A DNA stretch of 64,000 bases from Phycisphaerales bacterium (GTDB lineage Bacteria > Planctomycetota > Phycisphaerae > Phycisphaerales > UBA1924): positions 1,488,001-1,552,000 of the forward strand of contig JAVJNT010000001.1 in assembly GCA_040217175.1 (NCBI GenBank), in the 5' to 3' direction. Below the pieces are notes generated by a model that had not been told where the DNA came from, made no database searches, and worked only from the letters and a program-made list of their open reading frames with translations. Below, piece by piece: positions 16,585 through 28,400 of the stretch (positions within the stretch are counted from its first letter, which is position 1; each line of letters opens with the position of its first letter). A program made the position numbers and the translations under genes.

Positions 16585-16926
16585 ATGACCGAACGACAGG
16601 AATTGGCCGGCGGCCTTGTCGCCGAAGACGTCGAAGTTGGTACCGGGGCCGAGTGCCCGCACGGCGCGACCGTCAAGGTGCACTACCGCGGCACGCTCGA
16701 GGACGGCACGCAGTTCGACTCGAGCTACGACCGCGGCGAGCCCATCACCTTCCCGCTGGGCAGCCTCATCCAGGGCTGGCAGATCGGCATCCCCGGCATG
16801 AAGGTCGGCGGCAAGCGCCGCCTCGAGATTCCTTATGGCCTGGGCTACGGCGAGCGCGGCGCTCCCCCGAGCATCCCGCCGCGCGCGAACCTCGTCTTCG
16901 ACATCGAACTGCTCGACGTCAAGTAA
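16585..16926 (+). CDS. FKBP-type peptidyl-prolyl cis-trans isomerase, single domain
   Basis: 113 residues, one complete FKBP domain without a signal peptide, so probably cytoplasmic. Canonical elements are VKVHYRGTLEDGTQFDSSYD, a QGWQIGIPGMKVGGKRR core and IPYGLGYGERGAPPSIPPRA. Active-site Tyr, Phe-Asp, Trp and Tyr positions are all present. ATG 16585 was chosen because AAGGAA lies about 10 nt upstream; in-frame ATGs at 16546 and 16555 would add 10-13 basic residues. It lies downstream of the four-domain FKBP lipoprotein and ends at a clear terminator. Confidence 0.92.
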   Translation: MTERQELAGGLVAEDVEVGTGAECPHGATVKVHYRGTLEDGTQFDSSYDRGEPITFPLGSLIQGWQIGIPGMKVGGKRRLEIPYGLGYGERGAPPSIPPRANLVFDIELLDVK

Positions 16927-16948
16927 ACAAGCGACGAACTTCGTTCAG

Positions 16949-16975
16949 GGCCCGGACGCGAGTCCGGGCCTTTCT
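16949..16975 (+). terminator. Rho-independent terminator
   Basis: GGCCCGGAC/GTCCGGGCC stem (16949-16957 with 16962-16970), GCGA tetraloop, then CTTTCT-type T-rich end. It closes the FKBP unit and overlaps the end of the convergent SDR gene. Confidence 0.85.
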
Positions 16976-17742
16976 CATGGGTACGCCTGGCGTGTTGGTC
17001 GCAGCATGATCTCGCTCAGGTGAACGCCTGCGGGCTGGCCGCAGGCGAACATGATCGACCGCGCGACATCGTCGGGCGTCAACACCGGCGCCATCGATTC
17101 CATGAACTCGCCGAAGGCCTTGGGGTCGTACCCCGCCGCCGACTGGAACTCGCTCGCAACCACGCCCGGCTCGATGGTTGTGACGCGTACGCCTCTGGGC
17201 CCGGCCTCGCGCCGCATCGCCTCGGCCATCATGTGCACGGCCGCCTTCGCAGCGCCATAGAAGCTGCTGAACGGGCTCAGGTTCCGCCCGACCGTCGAGC
17301 CCAGCACAACGACATCACGCGGCTGTTTCGGCGGCCCGGTGTACTCGCCGATCTCGGCGAACATCCGGTGCAGCGAGGCCCGCATGAGCTTCGCCGCCGC
17401 CAGCGTGTTGACCCGCAGCACGTCTTCCCACTCGGCCTCGTCCGAGTCGAGCGGCGAACCACGTAGCCCGCGGCCCGCGTTGGCGATGACCAGGTCTGCC
17501 TCGCGTCCACCGGCCTTCTTCGCGGCCTCGAGTATCGCCTCGATCACTCCGGGCTCGGCTGCATCGCCGGCGACGGGCTTCACGCGATCGGTGTCGATCT
17601 CGACGAGTTCGTCGAGTCTTCCGGCTCGCCGCGCGTTGACGACGACCACGGCGCCCTGCTCGGCCAGCATGCGCGCACAGGCCATGCCGATGCCCGCACT
17701 GGCTCCGGTGACGATCGCGACGCGGTCGTTGAAGTTGCTCAT
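16975..17742 (-). CDS. Short-chain dehydrogenase/reductase
   Basis: 255 residues. Classical SDR: T-G-A-S-A-G-I-G coenzyme loop near residue 12, N-A-G-R-G motif, and the catalytic set Ser (V-L-G-S-T-V) with Y-G-A-A-K. The substrate is unknown; the family reduces or oxidises alcohols and ketones with NAD(P)H. The fingerprint does not allow a safe call on cofactor phosphate preference (N-A-R-R-A after strand 2 suggests NADP). ATG 17742 is preceded by TACCGT at 6 nt and no Shine-Dalgarno sequence. Convergent with the FKBP gene. Confidence 0.9.
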   Translation of the reverse strand: MSNFNDRVAIVTGASAGIGMACARMLAEQGAVVVVNARRAGRLDELVEIDTDRVKPVAGDAAEPGVIEAILEAAKKAGGREADLVIANAGRGLRGSPLDSDEAEWEDVLRVNTLAAAKLMRASLHRMFAEIGEYTGPPKQPRDVVVLGSTVGRNLSPFSSFYGAAKAAVHMMAEAMRREAGPRGVRVTTIEPGVVASEFQSAAGYDPKAFGEFMESMAPVLTPDDVARSIMFACGQPAGVHLSEIMLRPTRQAYP

Positions 17743-17748
17743 GGCCGG

Positions 17749-17754
17749 ACGGTA
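17749..17754 (-). promoter_or_regulatory. Candidate -10 element of a leaderless promoter (SDR gene)
   Basis: GGC-TACCGT on the minus strand, 6 nt before the ATG at 17742. Confidence 0.4.
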
Positions 17755-17765
17755 GCCCCGCCCGA

Positions 17766-18584
17766 CTAGTTCGTGATGCGGTTGATGAACCCGCTCATGC
17801 CGCCGCGCATCGCGTCGATCTCGCTGTTGAAGCGCCGCTCGTCGATGTCTTCGCCGATGTTCGTCGTCAGGTCGATGCGGAAGTACCGCCGCGTCTCGGG
17901 CCGATCTCGCACGCCAGGAGGCACGCTGTACCCCACCACCGAGCGTTGGCTCGGGGTCGTCACGATCGGGACCATCCACTGCCCGCCCTCGTCGGCGCGC
18001 ACGATGCGCGGCCGATCGGGATCGCGGTCGTACAGCACAACCGTGGCGCCAGGTAGCGTCTGGCCCTGCAGCATCTCCGTGCGTCGGGCGCTGATGAAAT
18101 TGCCCGAGAAGCCCAGCGAAACCTCGCTGAGCGAGAGCTGCAGCCGCCGGCCGGGCGCGATGGGCTGGCCCTGGAGCGCCTCGAGGCTCTTGTGCAGCTT
18201 GGACAGCCCCGTGAAGCTGTCGACCACGATGTTGGCCGTGTAGTCGCGGACCTCGACGCCCGCCAGCGAGTCCATCGTGGGCGGGCCGGCGTCGAAGCTG
18301 GGCTTCATCGCCATGCGGTTGCTCACCTTGTGGTGGCGGATGACGACCGGCCAGATCTGATCCCACTCGCTACGGGTCACGCGGCTCCGACCGCCCGTGG
18401 CGTCGCCCTGCACCACCACGGCCCGCACGTTGCGGAAGTTCAGCGTGACCGGCAATTCAGACTTACGGACGCAGCCGGCCAGCGGGGCGAACACCAGGAG
18501 CATCGCCAGAATACCGAACAAAATGGTGACGCAACGCGGCCGATTGATCTCGCGGGCCGTGAATGACGATTGGGTCAGAGTCAT
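17766..18584 (-). CDS. Lipoprotein of unknown function
   Basis: 272 residues. A long signal (PRCVTILFGILAMLLVFAPL) ends in lipobox LAGC. The mature protein is mixed alpha/beta with no motif I can place. It includes R-S-E-W-D-Q-I-W-P-V-V-I-R-H-H-K, VEVRDYTANIVVDSF and RRYFRIDLTTNIGED. It is probably attached to an envelope membrane. ATG 18584 has AAGG 5 nt upstream. It is followed by the SDR gene on the same strand after only 23 bp, so the two may share a transcript despite the SDR's own candidate -10 element. Confidence 0.7.
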   Translation of the reverse strand: MTLTQSSFTAREINRPRCVTILFGILAMLLVFAPLAGCVRKSELPVTLNFRNVRAVVVQGDATGGRSRVTRSEWDQIWPVVIRHHKVSNRMAMKPSFDAGPPTMDSLAGVEVRDYTANIVVDSFTGLSKLHKSLEALQGQPIAPGRRLQLSLSEVSLGFSGNFISARRTEMLQGQTLPGATVVLYDRDPDRPRIVRADEGGQWMVPIVTTPSQRSVVGYSVPPGVRDRPETRRYFRIDLTTNIGEDIDERRFNSEIDAMRGGMSGFINRITN

Positions 18585-18854
18585 GTGACCTTTTGCCGGC
18601 GGAGGCCGGCGGAGGGGGCGTGGCGTGCGGCAGCGTCCCGACGACGGCGCGGGACGCATCGGAGGCTTATCGGCCGAAATTGCGCGTCGGGGCCAGAGTT
18701 CGGTCGAGCCTCTCGACAACCCTCATGCGACCGGCGCGAGGGTGCGATAATGGGCCTTGCCGGTGGATCGGGCCGAACTCGGACGGTCCGCCGATCGTTG
18801 GAAGGGCTCGACTTCGATTGGATCGTGTCGGACGAGCGTGGGAAGGGGCAGCGG

Positions 18855-19868
18855 ATGATCACCAGCCAGGCGGGCACACGACGGATTTCGACCAGGGGCG
18901 GCCTTGCCGTCGCGCTGGTCGCGCTCGGGCTGTGCCTGGCCGCATGCGGATCGGGCTCGTCGGCCAAGAAGCAGGCCCGCCAGACCGCCGCCAACGACGC
19001 CGCCGACCAAGCCACCGCGTACGTCCGACTGGGCGACGCACGAGCGGCGCTGAGAGAGTTCGAGCGCGCCATCGAACTCAACCCGCTCATGACCCGCGCC
19101 TACGTCGGAGCGGGCGATGCCGCGCGGGACCTGGACGATCCCGTCGCCGCCGAAGAGTTCTACAACCAGGCGTCCGAGCTCGACCCCGACAACCCACGCA
19201 TCCACTTCAAGCGCGGCCAGGTGCTGCAGGCGCTCAACCGCGTGAGCGAGGCCATCCGCGCGTACCTCACGTCGCTCGAGCTCGACCCCACCGACGTACC
19301 GGCCAACATCAACGTCTCGGTCGCGTACATGCAGGCCGAGGAGCCGCGCCTCGCACGGCCGTTCGCCGAGCGCGCCGTATTCGTCGACCCCTATAGCGCC
19401 GCGGCCCGCATCAACCTGGGCTCGATCTACGCCGCCCTCGACGAGCACCGCCGGGCCGTCGACGAGTATCAGCAGGCCGCCGAGCTCGTCGATCCGATCC
19501 CGGCCGAGCTGCTGGTGAATCTGGCCGAGAGCCTGCGCGTGCTGGGCGAGGATGCCCAGGCGGTCAACGTGCTCGACCAGCTCCTGCGAGAGAATGAGTC
19601 GGCCCTGGCTTGGGAACGCCGCGGGGCCGCGATGTTCCGCTTGAGCGACTTCGAGGGCGCCGCCACCAGCTTCGAGCGGGCGCTCGAGCTCGACGGCGAG
19701 CACTACCCGGCCCTCAACGGCCTTGCGGTGCTCCGCCTCAACGAGTACTTGCGGAGCGGCCAGACCGATCCGGTTGCCCTGCAACAAGCCCTCGACCACT
19801 TCCGCAACAGCCTGCGGATCGAGCACCGCCAGCCGAAGGTGCGTGAGCTGCTCAGCCGCTTCAGCTAG
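18855..19868 (+). CDS. TPR-repeat lipoprotein
   Basis: 337 residues. The signal peptide ends in lipobox LAAC-GS. Residues ~45-320 are tandem tetratricopeptide repeats (AYVRLGDARAALREFERAIE, HFKRGQVLQALNRVSEAIRA, RINLGSIYAALDEHRRAVDE). Such lipoproteins scaffold envelope complexes (compare PilW/NlpI-type proteins), but no partner genes adjoin it. ATG 18855 has GGAAGGGG 6 nt upstream. The frame is open further upstream, including an ATG at 18750, but the signal peptide supports 18855. It ends at a strong terminator. Confidence 0.85.
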   Translation: MITSQAGTRRISTRGGLAVALVALGLCLAACGSGSSAKKQARQTAANDAADQATAYVRLGDARAALREFERAIELNPLMTRAYVGAGDAARDLDDPVAAEEFYNQASELDPDNPRIHFKRGQVLQALNRVSEAIRAYLTSLELDPTDVPANINVSVAYMQAEEPRLARPFAERAVFVDPYSAAARINLGSIYAALDEHRRAVDEYQQAAELVDPIPAELLVNLAESLRVLGEDAQAVNVLDQLLRENESALAWERRGAAMFRLSDFEGAATSFERALELDGEHYPALNGLAVLRLNEYLRSGQTDPVALQQALDHFRNSLRIEHRQPKVRELLSRFS

Positions 19869-19897
19869 GCCGTACCGAGGCCACCGATCGCCGCAGG

Positions 19898-19919
19898 CCG
19901 CCCGCAGGGCGGTTTTTTT
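19898..19919 (+). terminator. Rho-independent terminator
   Basis: CCGCCC/GGGCGG stem with GCA loop followed by seven T, 30 bp after the TPR lipoprotein stop. Confidence 0.9.
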
Positions 19920-20001
19920 AGTGCTTGTCCGCAACGCGGATCGGGCCGGGGCACCTTTCCGGGCAGAAGCCCGACGAAACCCGATACCGGAGACCCGTGA
20001 G

Positions 20002-20679
20002 ATGCGAAGCACGACGACGATCGTGGCCCTGGTGACCGCAAGCGTCACCGCCACCACCCTCGCCCAGACCACCCAGCCCGAGCCCAGCGTGTTCCGCGTG
20101 CCCGGGGGCGTCGAGTTCACGCTGAACAACGCCGGCGCCAGCGACTATCTCTTCAACTGGTCCGATGCCGGCGGCGCGTTTGTCGACGAAGTGGACCCGA
20201 CGTTCATCCTGACCGCGGGCGAGACGTACCTGTTCCGCCGCCTCACCGGCGCCCACCCGTTCGTCATCACCGACGACACCCTCGAGGTGACCGGCGGCGA
20301 CGGTACGTACCGACGCGTCACGACCGACGGTGCCGTCATCGATGCCGCCACGCTCAAGCCCATCGACGCCTTCACCGCCGATCCGGCCCCGACCGACGAC
20401 TTCATCGAATGGACCCCCTCGGCCGACGACGTGGGGCAGTATTACTACACCTGCCGCGTCACGGGCCACCGTGGCATGACCGGCTCGATCATCGTCGAAG
20501 CGGCCGACGCCTGCCGGGCAGACCTCGACGGCGACGGCGATCTCACGATCTTCGACTTCCTGGCCTTCCAGAACCTGTTCGACACGGGCGACCCGCTGGC
20601 CGACTTCGACGGCGACGGCGAGCTGACGCTGTTCGACTTCCTGGCCTTCCAGAACGAGTTCGACGGCGGCTGCCCGTAA
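20002..20679 (+). CDS. Secreted cupredoxin-like domain fused to dockerin-like EF-hand tail
   Basis: 225 residues. Signal peptide to about residue 21 (VTATTLAQ). Residues ~25-168 resemble a plastocyanin-type fold: F-R-V-P-G-G-V-E-F-T, an early ligand His in AHPF, and Y-T-C-R-V-T-G-H-R-G-M giving C-x4-H-x2-M type copper ligands. Residues ~170-225 are two calcium-loop-like repeats, DLDGDGDLTIFDFLAFQNLF and DFDGDGELTLFDFLAFQNEF, bounded by cysteines, i.e. the planctomycete dockerin-like tail. Probably an exported copper protein anchored or displayed by its tail. ATG 20002 has GGAG upstream. Confidence 0.8.
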   Translation: MRSTTTIVALVTASVTATTLAQTTQPEPSVFRVPGGVEFTLNNAGASDYLFNWSDAGGAFVDEVDPTFILTAGETYLFRRLTGAHPFVITDDTLEVTGGDGTYRRVTTDGAVIDAATLKPIDAFTADPAPTDDFIEWTPSADDVGQYYYTCRVTGHRGMTGSIIVEAADACRADLDGDGDLTIFDFLAFQNLFDTGDPLADFDGDGELTLFDFLAFQNEFDGGCP

Positions 20680-20712
20680 GCGCCGCGTCGACCCCAGGAC
20701 CAAGCGGGGCCA

Positions 20713-20765
20713 TGGTGCGAGCCCGGATCCCCTTCGATCCCGAGGAAGGGCCCGGGCTCGCGCCA
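20713..20765. terminator. Long stem-loop between convergent genes
   Basis: GCGAGCCCGG (20717-20726) pairs with CCGGGCTCGC (20752-20761), with an inner CCCTT/AAGGG stem. There is no T-run on either strand, but its position between the convergent cupredoxin and folD genes fits a bidirectional transcription stop. Confidence 0.4.
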
Positions 20766-20770
20766 GGTGA

Positions 20771-23875
<3,105 letters not shown>

Positions 23876-23952
23876 TCCCGCCGAGGTCGAGCGGCCCGAT
23901 GGCCGATAGTGGTTCCGGGCGCGATCGGTGCGCCCGGAAGGACGCCACGCGG

Positions 23953-24477
23953 ATGCAGAGCCTTGAGTTTCGCACCGAGCTACGCGACCCGGAGACGGCC
24001 ATGGCCGCGTTGCTGCGCGCCGGGGCCACGCCGCTGGTCACGCTCGAGCTACGCGACACCTACTTCCGCGTGCCCAGCGGCGTCTTCAAGAAGCGCGAGG
24101 CCGTCGACGAGCCGGTCGAGTACGTCTTTTATGACCGGCGGAGCGGGCTGGCACCGCGGCTGTGCCGCTTCACGCTGTACGACGAGCCGCAGATGCGGCT
24201 GCGGTTCGGCCGGACCGACCCGCCGACGTGGCGCGTGGTGTGCAAGACGCGTGTGGCGTTGATGCGAGCCAACGTCCGCATCCACCTGGACGAGGTCGTC
24301 GGGCTCGGGCAATTCTGCGAGCTCGAGGCAGCGGTGAGCAAGGCCCACAACGTCGCACGCTGCCACGAAAACATCGGCGAACTCCGCCACATCCTGGGTC
24401 CGACGCTGGGCGAACCGGTCACCGGCACCTACGCCGACATGCTCGACGCGCTCGAGCCCGAGCGGCACGTGGGCTAG
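23953..24477 (+). CDS. CYTH-domain protein (adenylyl cyclase IV/ThTPase fold)
   Basis: 174 residues. A short triphosphate-tunnel-type protein: the N-terminal strand is L-E-F-R-T-E-L-R-D, followed by DTYFRVPSGVFKKRE, VRIHLDEVVGLGQFCELEA and a GTYADMLD end. These match the class IV adenylate cyclase-like CYTH group, whose members cleave or cyclise nucleoside or inorganic triphosphates. Activity here is unknown. I chose ATG 23953 because it gives the family-typical N-terminus and has GGAAGG 10 nt upstream; ATG 23899 would add 18 residues. It converges on the CorA gene with a 10-bp gap. Confidence 0.8.
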   Translation: MQSLEFRTELRDPETAMAALLRAGATPLVTLELRDTYFRVPSGVFKKREAVDEPVEYVFYDRRSGLAPRLCRFTLYDEPQMRLRFGRTDPPTWRVVCKTRVALMRANVRIHLDEVVGLGQFCELEAAVSKAHNVARCHENIGELRHILGPTLGEPVTGTYADMLDALEPERHVG

Positions 24478-24487
24478 CCGGGATCAC

Positions 24488-25489
24488 CTAGAGCCACTTC
24501 AGCCTGCGCAGCAGCCACAGCTGGCCGGCCAGCACGGCACCGAACACCGCCAGCCAGACCCAGATCGCCCATGGCTGCTGCGTGAAGGGGACGCCCGCGA
24601 CGTTCATGCCGAGCAGGCCCGTGAGGAACGAGAGCGGCAGAAAGATCGCCGTCACGATGGCCAGCGCGTAGAGGCGGCGGTTGAGCGTCTCGTCTTCCTG
24701 GCCGGCGACCTCGGCCCGCGCGAGCTCGGCGCGGACGTTCTGGTTATCAAGTTCGTCGACGAGCCGAGTGATGCGGTCCGAGAGCTCGACGAGGGCCGGC
24801 GTGAGATCCTTGGGCATGAGCGTGGGCGGTGCGAGGCGGAGCTCGGCGATGGCGTCGCGCAGCGGCAGGGCATAGCGACGGAGCGTGATGATGCGGAGGC
24901 GGAGTCGTGCGATGTCCCGGCGGTCGACGCGGGTGTCTTCGTCGATGACGTCTTCGAGGTAGTCGTCGATCTGCTCGCCGCTCTCGGTGACGGTGGGCGT
25001 CATGCGTTCGAGCAGGTTCTCCAGGAGCATGAGCAGCAGTTCGCCGGCCGCATCGACCTTGACCTTGGGCACGGGCATCTCGATGCTGGCGGCGACGTCT
25101 TCGGCGGCGCGCAGGCGGCGGCGAACGACGGTGACGAGCCGGCCGGGCGTGAGCCAGGCGCGGATCGAGATCATGTCTTCGGGCATCGCCTCGGCGTTGA
25201 GGTTGACGCCCCGGCCGATGAAGAGCAGCCCGCCGTTCCACTGCACGCAGCGCGGCCGCGTCTGTAGGGCGAGCATGGCGTCGGCAACGTCCTCGGGCAG
25301 GTCTTGCTGTAGACGCAGCCACTCGGCGGCGTTGGGCCGGTTGTGGTCGAGGTGGAGCCAGCGCCACGCGGCCTCGCCCGTGATGATCTGCTCGATGGGC
25401 GCCTGCGGGTTGCGCTCGACGCCGGCGGGCGACGCGTGGATGAGAACGCCCGAGTCGGGCGCCATGGCCGTGAACTTCATCGCGCTCAT
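24488..25489 (-). CDS. CorA-family metal ion transporter (ZntB-like)
   Basis: 333 residues. A large N-terminal cytoplasmic domain with long helices is followed by two C-terminal membrane helices. The pore signature G-M-N sits in L-L-G-M-N-V-A-G-V-P, before the last helix. The missing M-P-E-L after GMN and the overall length favour the ZntB/CorA-II branch, which moves Zn2+ or other divalent metals. It overlaps the stop of the preceding MscS gene by 4 nt (ATGA at 25486-25489), so the two are translationally coupled. Confidence 0.88.
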   Translation of the reverse strand: MSAMKFTAMAPDSGVLIHASPAGVERNPQAPIEQIITGEAAWRWLHLDHNRPNAAEWLRLQQDLPEDVADAMLALQTRPRCVQWNGGLLFIGRGVNLNAEAMPEDMISIRAWLTPGRLVTVVRRRLRAAEDVAASIEMPVPKVKVDAAGELLLMLLENLLERMTPTVTESGEQIDDYLEDVIDEDTRVDRRDIARLRLRIITLRRYALPLRDAIAELRLAPPTLMPKDLTPALVELSDRITRLVDELDNQNVRAELARAEVAGQEDETLNRRLYALAIVTAIFLPLSFLTGLLGMNVAGVPFTQQPWAIWVWLAVFGAVLAGQLWLLRRLKWL

Positions 25490-28400
25490 CGAGGTTCCTC
25501 GGTGCCTTCGGCAGTATCGGGCTGGCGATCATCCGAGCGTGAACGCTGGGCGAGCGCGTCGGCGAGCGGTCCGATGTCGCGGATGTTGAGATCTCGCTGC
25601 GGGAAGGCGATCTCGATGTCGAGCTCGCGGAAGCGCTCGGCGATGCGCGTGTGCAGCTCGCTCTTGACGTCGAGGAAGAAGTCGTAGCTCTCCAGGTAGA
25701 CGCGCAGCTCGAAGTTCAGCGTGCTGTCGCCGAAGCCCAGGAAGAGCGAGCGGACGCGCGGCTCGGCGACGACGTGGGCTTGGGACTTGCCGAGTTCGAG
25801 CAGCTCGCGTTCGACCAGGCGGACGTCGGAGCCGTAGGAAACACCCACGGGCACGGTGACGCGGATTCGGGGGTCCGACAGCGTCCAGTTCGTGAATTCC
25901 TGGGTGATGAAGACCTTGTTGGGGATGATGACCTCGCGGAGTTCCCAGTCGAGCACGGTGGTCGCGCGCATGCGGATGCGTGTGACCTTGCCGTTCATGT
26001 TGTTCACGGTCACGGTGTCGCCCACGCGCATGGGCCGCTCGATGAGGATGATCAGTCCCGAGATGAAGTTGGCGAAGATCTCTTGCAGGCCGAAGGCAAG
26101 GCCGAAGGTGAGCGCGGCGGCGAGGAACTGGACCTGCGACCAGCCGATGCCGATGGCCCCGAAGCCCAGGAAGATGCCGACGATGACCAGCAGGTATCGG
26201 AGGATGCTGGTGACGGCAAATCGGGCGCCCGCGTCGAGCGGCAACCGCTTGAGGAGGGTGATCTCGAGCAGGCCGGGCAAGTTCCGCGCCAGCACCCAGG
26301 TGATGGCAAAGAAGAGAAAGGCCGAACCGACGTCGGCGAGCGTCACGACGTTGACGCCCTCGCTCGGCGTCGATTCGCCCGTGGAAGTGGAGCCGAAGGG
26401 GTTGAAGCCCGAACCGCCGCCCGAGGATGACGATGCCTGCTCACTGGATTGGTCGGCGGACTGCTCGGTCGACTCGGAAGCCGGGGCGGGCTGTGCATCG
26501 ACGAACGCGGGGGCCGCTGATCGGTCCGAGTCGACGAGCCTGACGTTGGGCCAGAGCTGGACGCGCTCGAGCATGCGGAGCGCCGGGAGCTGCTGTGCCC
26601 AGAGCGCGTACATGCCCAGGACCACGCCGACGAGCACGGCCGCGACGAGGACGCGGCGCGTCTGCGTGTCGACCTCGGCGGCGTCGAGTTCGGGCGTCTC
26701 GATCTCGATGCCGCCGTCTTCGCCACCGCCCTGGGCCTTTTCGGCGCGCTCGGCGGCCTCTTCTTCGCGACGCTGCTGGGCGCGCTTGACGAGCATGCGC
26801 CGGCGCTCGATGAACAGCCAGCGGAGCACGAGGTTGTACGCGATGGTCGCAACGACCGCGAGCCAGACGGTCAGGTGGAAGCGCTCGTCGAGCTGGGCGG
26901 CGGTGTAGTAGAAGCCCAGGCCCGCGAGCACGGCGAGCGCGATGGGCGCCGCGACGAACAGCGGATACCAGATCCATCGCGTCTGATTGATGACGCCCGA
27001 ACGGTGCTTGGCCAAGTAGTTCTTGACCAAGGGCAGCCAGGGCGCAAACGCCGCGGCGGTGAACATGGCTAAGACGAGCTGTCCCAGCATGAACAGTGGG
27101 CGGCCGACTGCGTCGTTGTAGACCAGGTCGGACTGGTGGACGTAGGCGCGTGTCACGACCGTCAGCGGGAGGATGGTGGCTTCGAGCAGGAAGACGAGGC
27201 GGCGGAATTGCGTGAGCCCATCGCGGCGCCAGCGGAAGTGGGCCTCGAACAGGCCGTCCGTCCGGGCGGCGTGTCGGACGAATTCGAGCACGAAGGCAAG
27301 GATGGACGCGTCGAACAGCGCCCGTCCGACCGCCTCGGCGACTTCGACCTCGGTGCCGGTCAGCAAGAGGCTGACCAGGCCGAGCGCGATGGGCAGCGGG
27401 AGGCTGACGACGATGGTGAGTGGGATGGCCTCCAGCGTCAGCCGCATGCTGTCGGTGCCGAACTTGCGGACCTTTCCTGCGATCGACCGCAGGGCGCTGC
27501 GGGCTCGTCGGCGGGCCCACGCCGAGACGATCAGGGCGATGGCGACGGGCACGACGAGCACGTTCGGCGGCCACAGCTCGCCCAAGGCACCGACCCAGTT
27601 CGAACCGATGGGTTCCGGATCGGTGAGGTCGCGAGAGCCGCCGAGGAGCCACACGCCACCATCGAGGACGTCTTCGACCCGCGGGATCGACGGACCCTGC
27701 ACGCTGCGGGTCCAGAGGATGCGCTCTTCGATGAACGTCCGAAAGGCGTCGGTGGTCTCGGCCAGGGCACTCCGCGTCGTGAGGAGCTCGTACCCCTCGT
27801 TCACGTAGGCCCGGTACTCGGACTCGAGGGCCTGAAGCGTCTCGACGTAGCTGGTGATGATGCTCGTAATCTGGCGTTCGACGTCGGCGGGCAACGAGTC
27901 GGCACCGTTCGTGACGCGCTCGCGTGCACGTGCGATGGCCGCCTGGACGTCGCGGAACTCCAGCAGCTCTTCTTCGACCTCGATCAGGTTGAGCTGAGCT
28001 TCGTCGATCCGGGTCTTGAGCTGGTCGTCGTCGGCTGGCTCGTAGCGCGAAAGGTTGCGCAGCTCGGTTCGCAGCGACTGGCCGACGATCTCGGTGAGGC
28101 CGGCGGCCTGGACACGCGCCGCCGTCGTGCGAGCCCGCCGCTGGAGATCCTCGAGCTTCTCGTCGGCCCGATTCCGCGCGACGCGGAGCGACTCGAGTCG
28201 CTCGAGCGTGCCCTGCGGGCCGAGCCGCCGGCTCGCAAGCTCGCTCGTGCGCTCGGCGATCTGACTGAGCTGCCGATCGGCGACGTCGTCGGCTTGCTCG
28301 AGGGCTTCTTGCTGGGCCTGGCGGGCGCGGCGGTTCGCCGCCTCGGTCTCGGCGGCGCGGAGCCTCTCGAGCAACCGTGACGCCGCGTCGGCCTTGCGCT

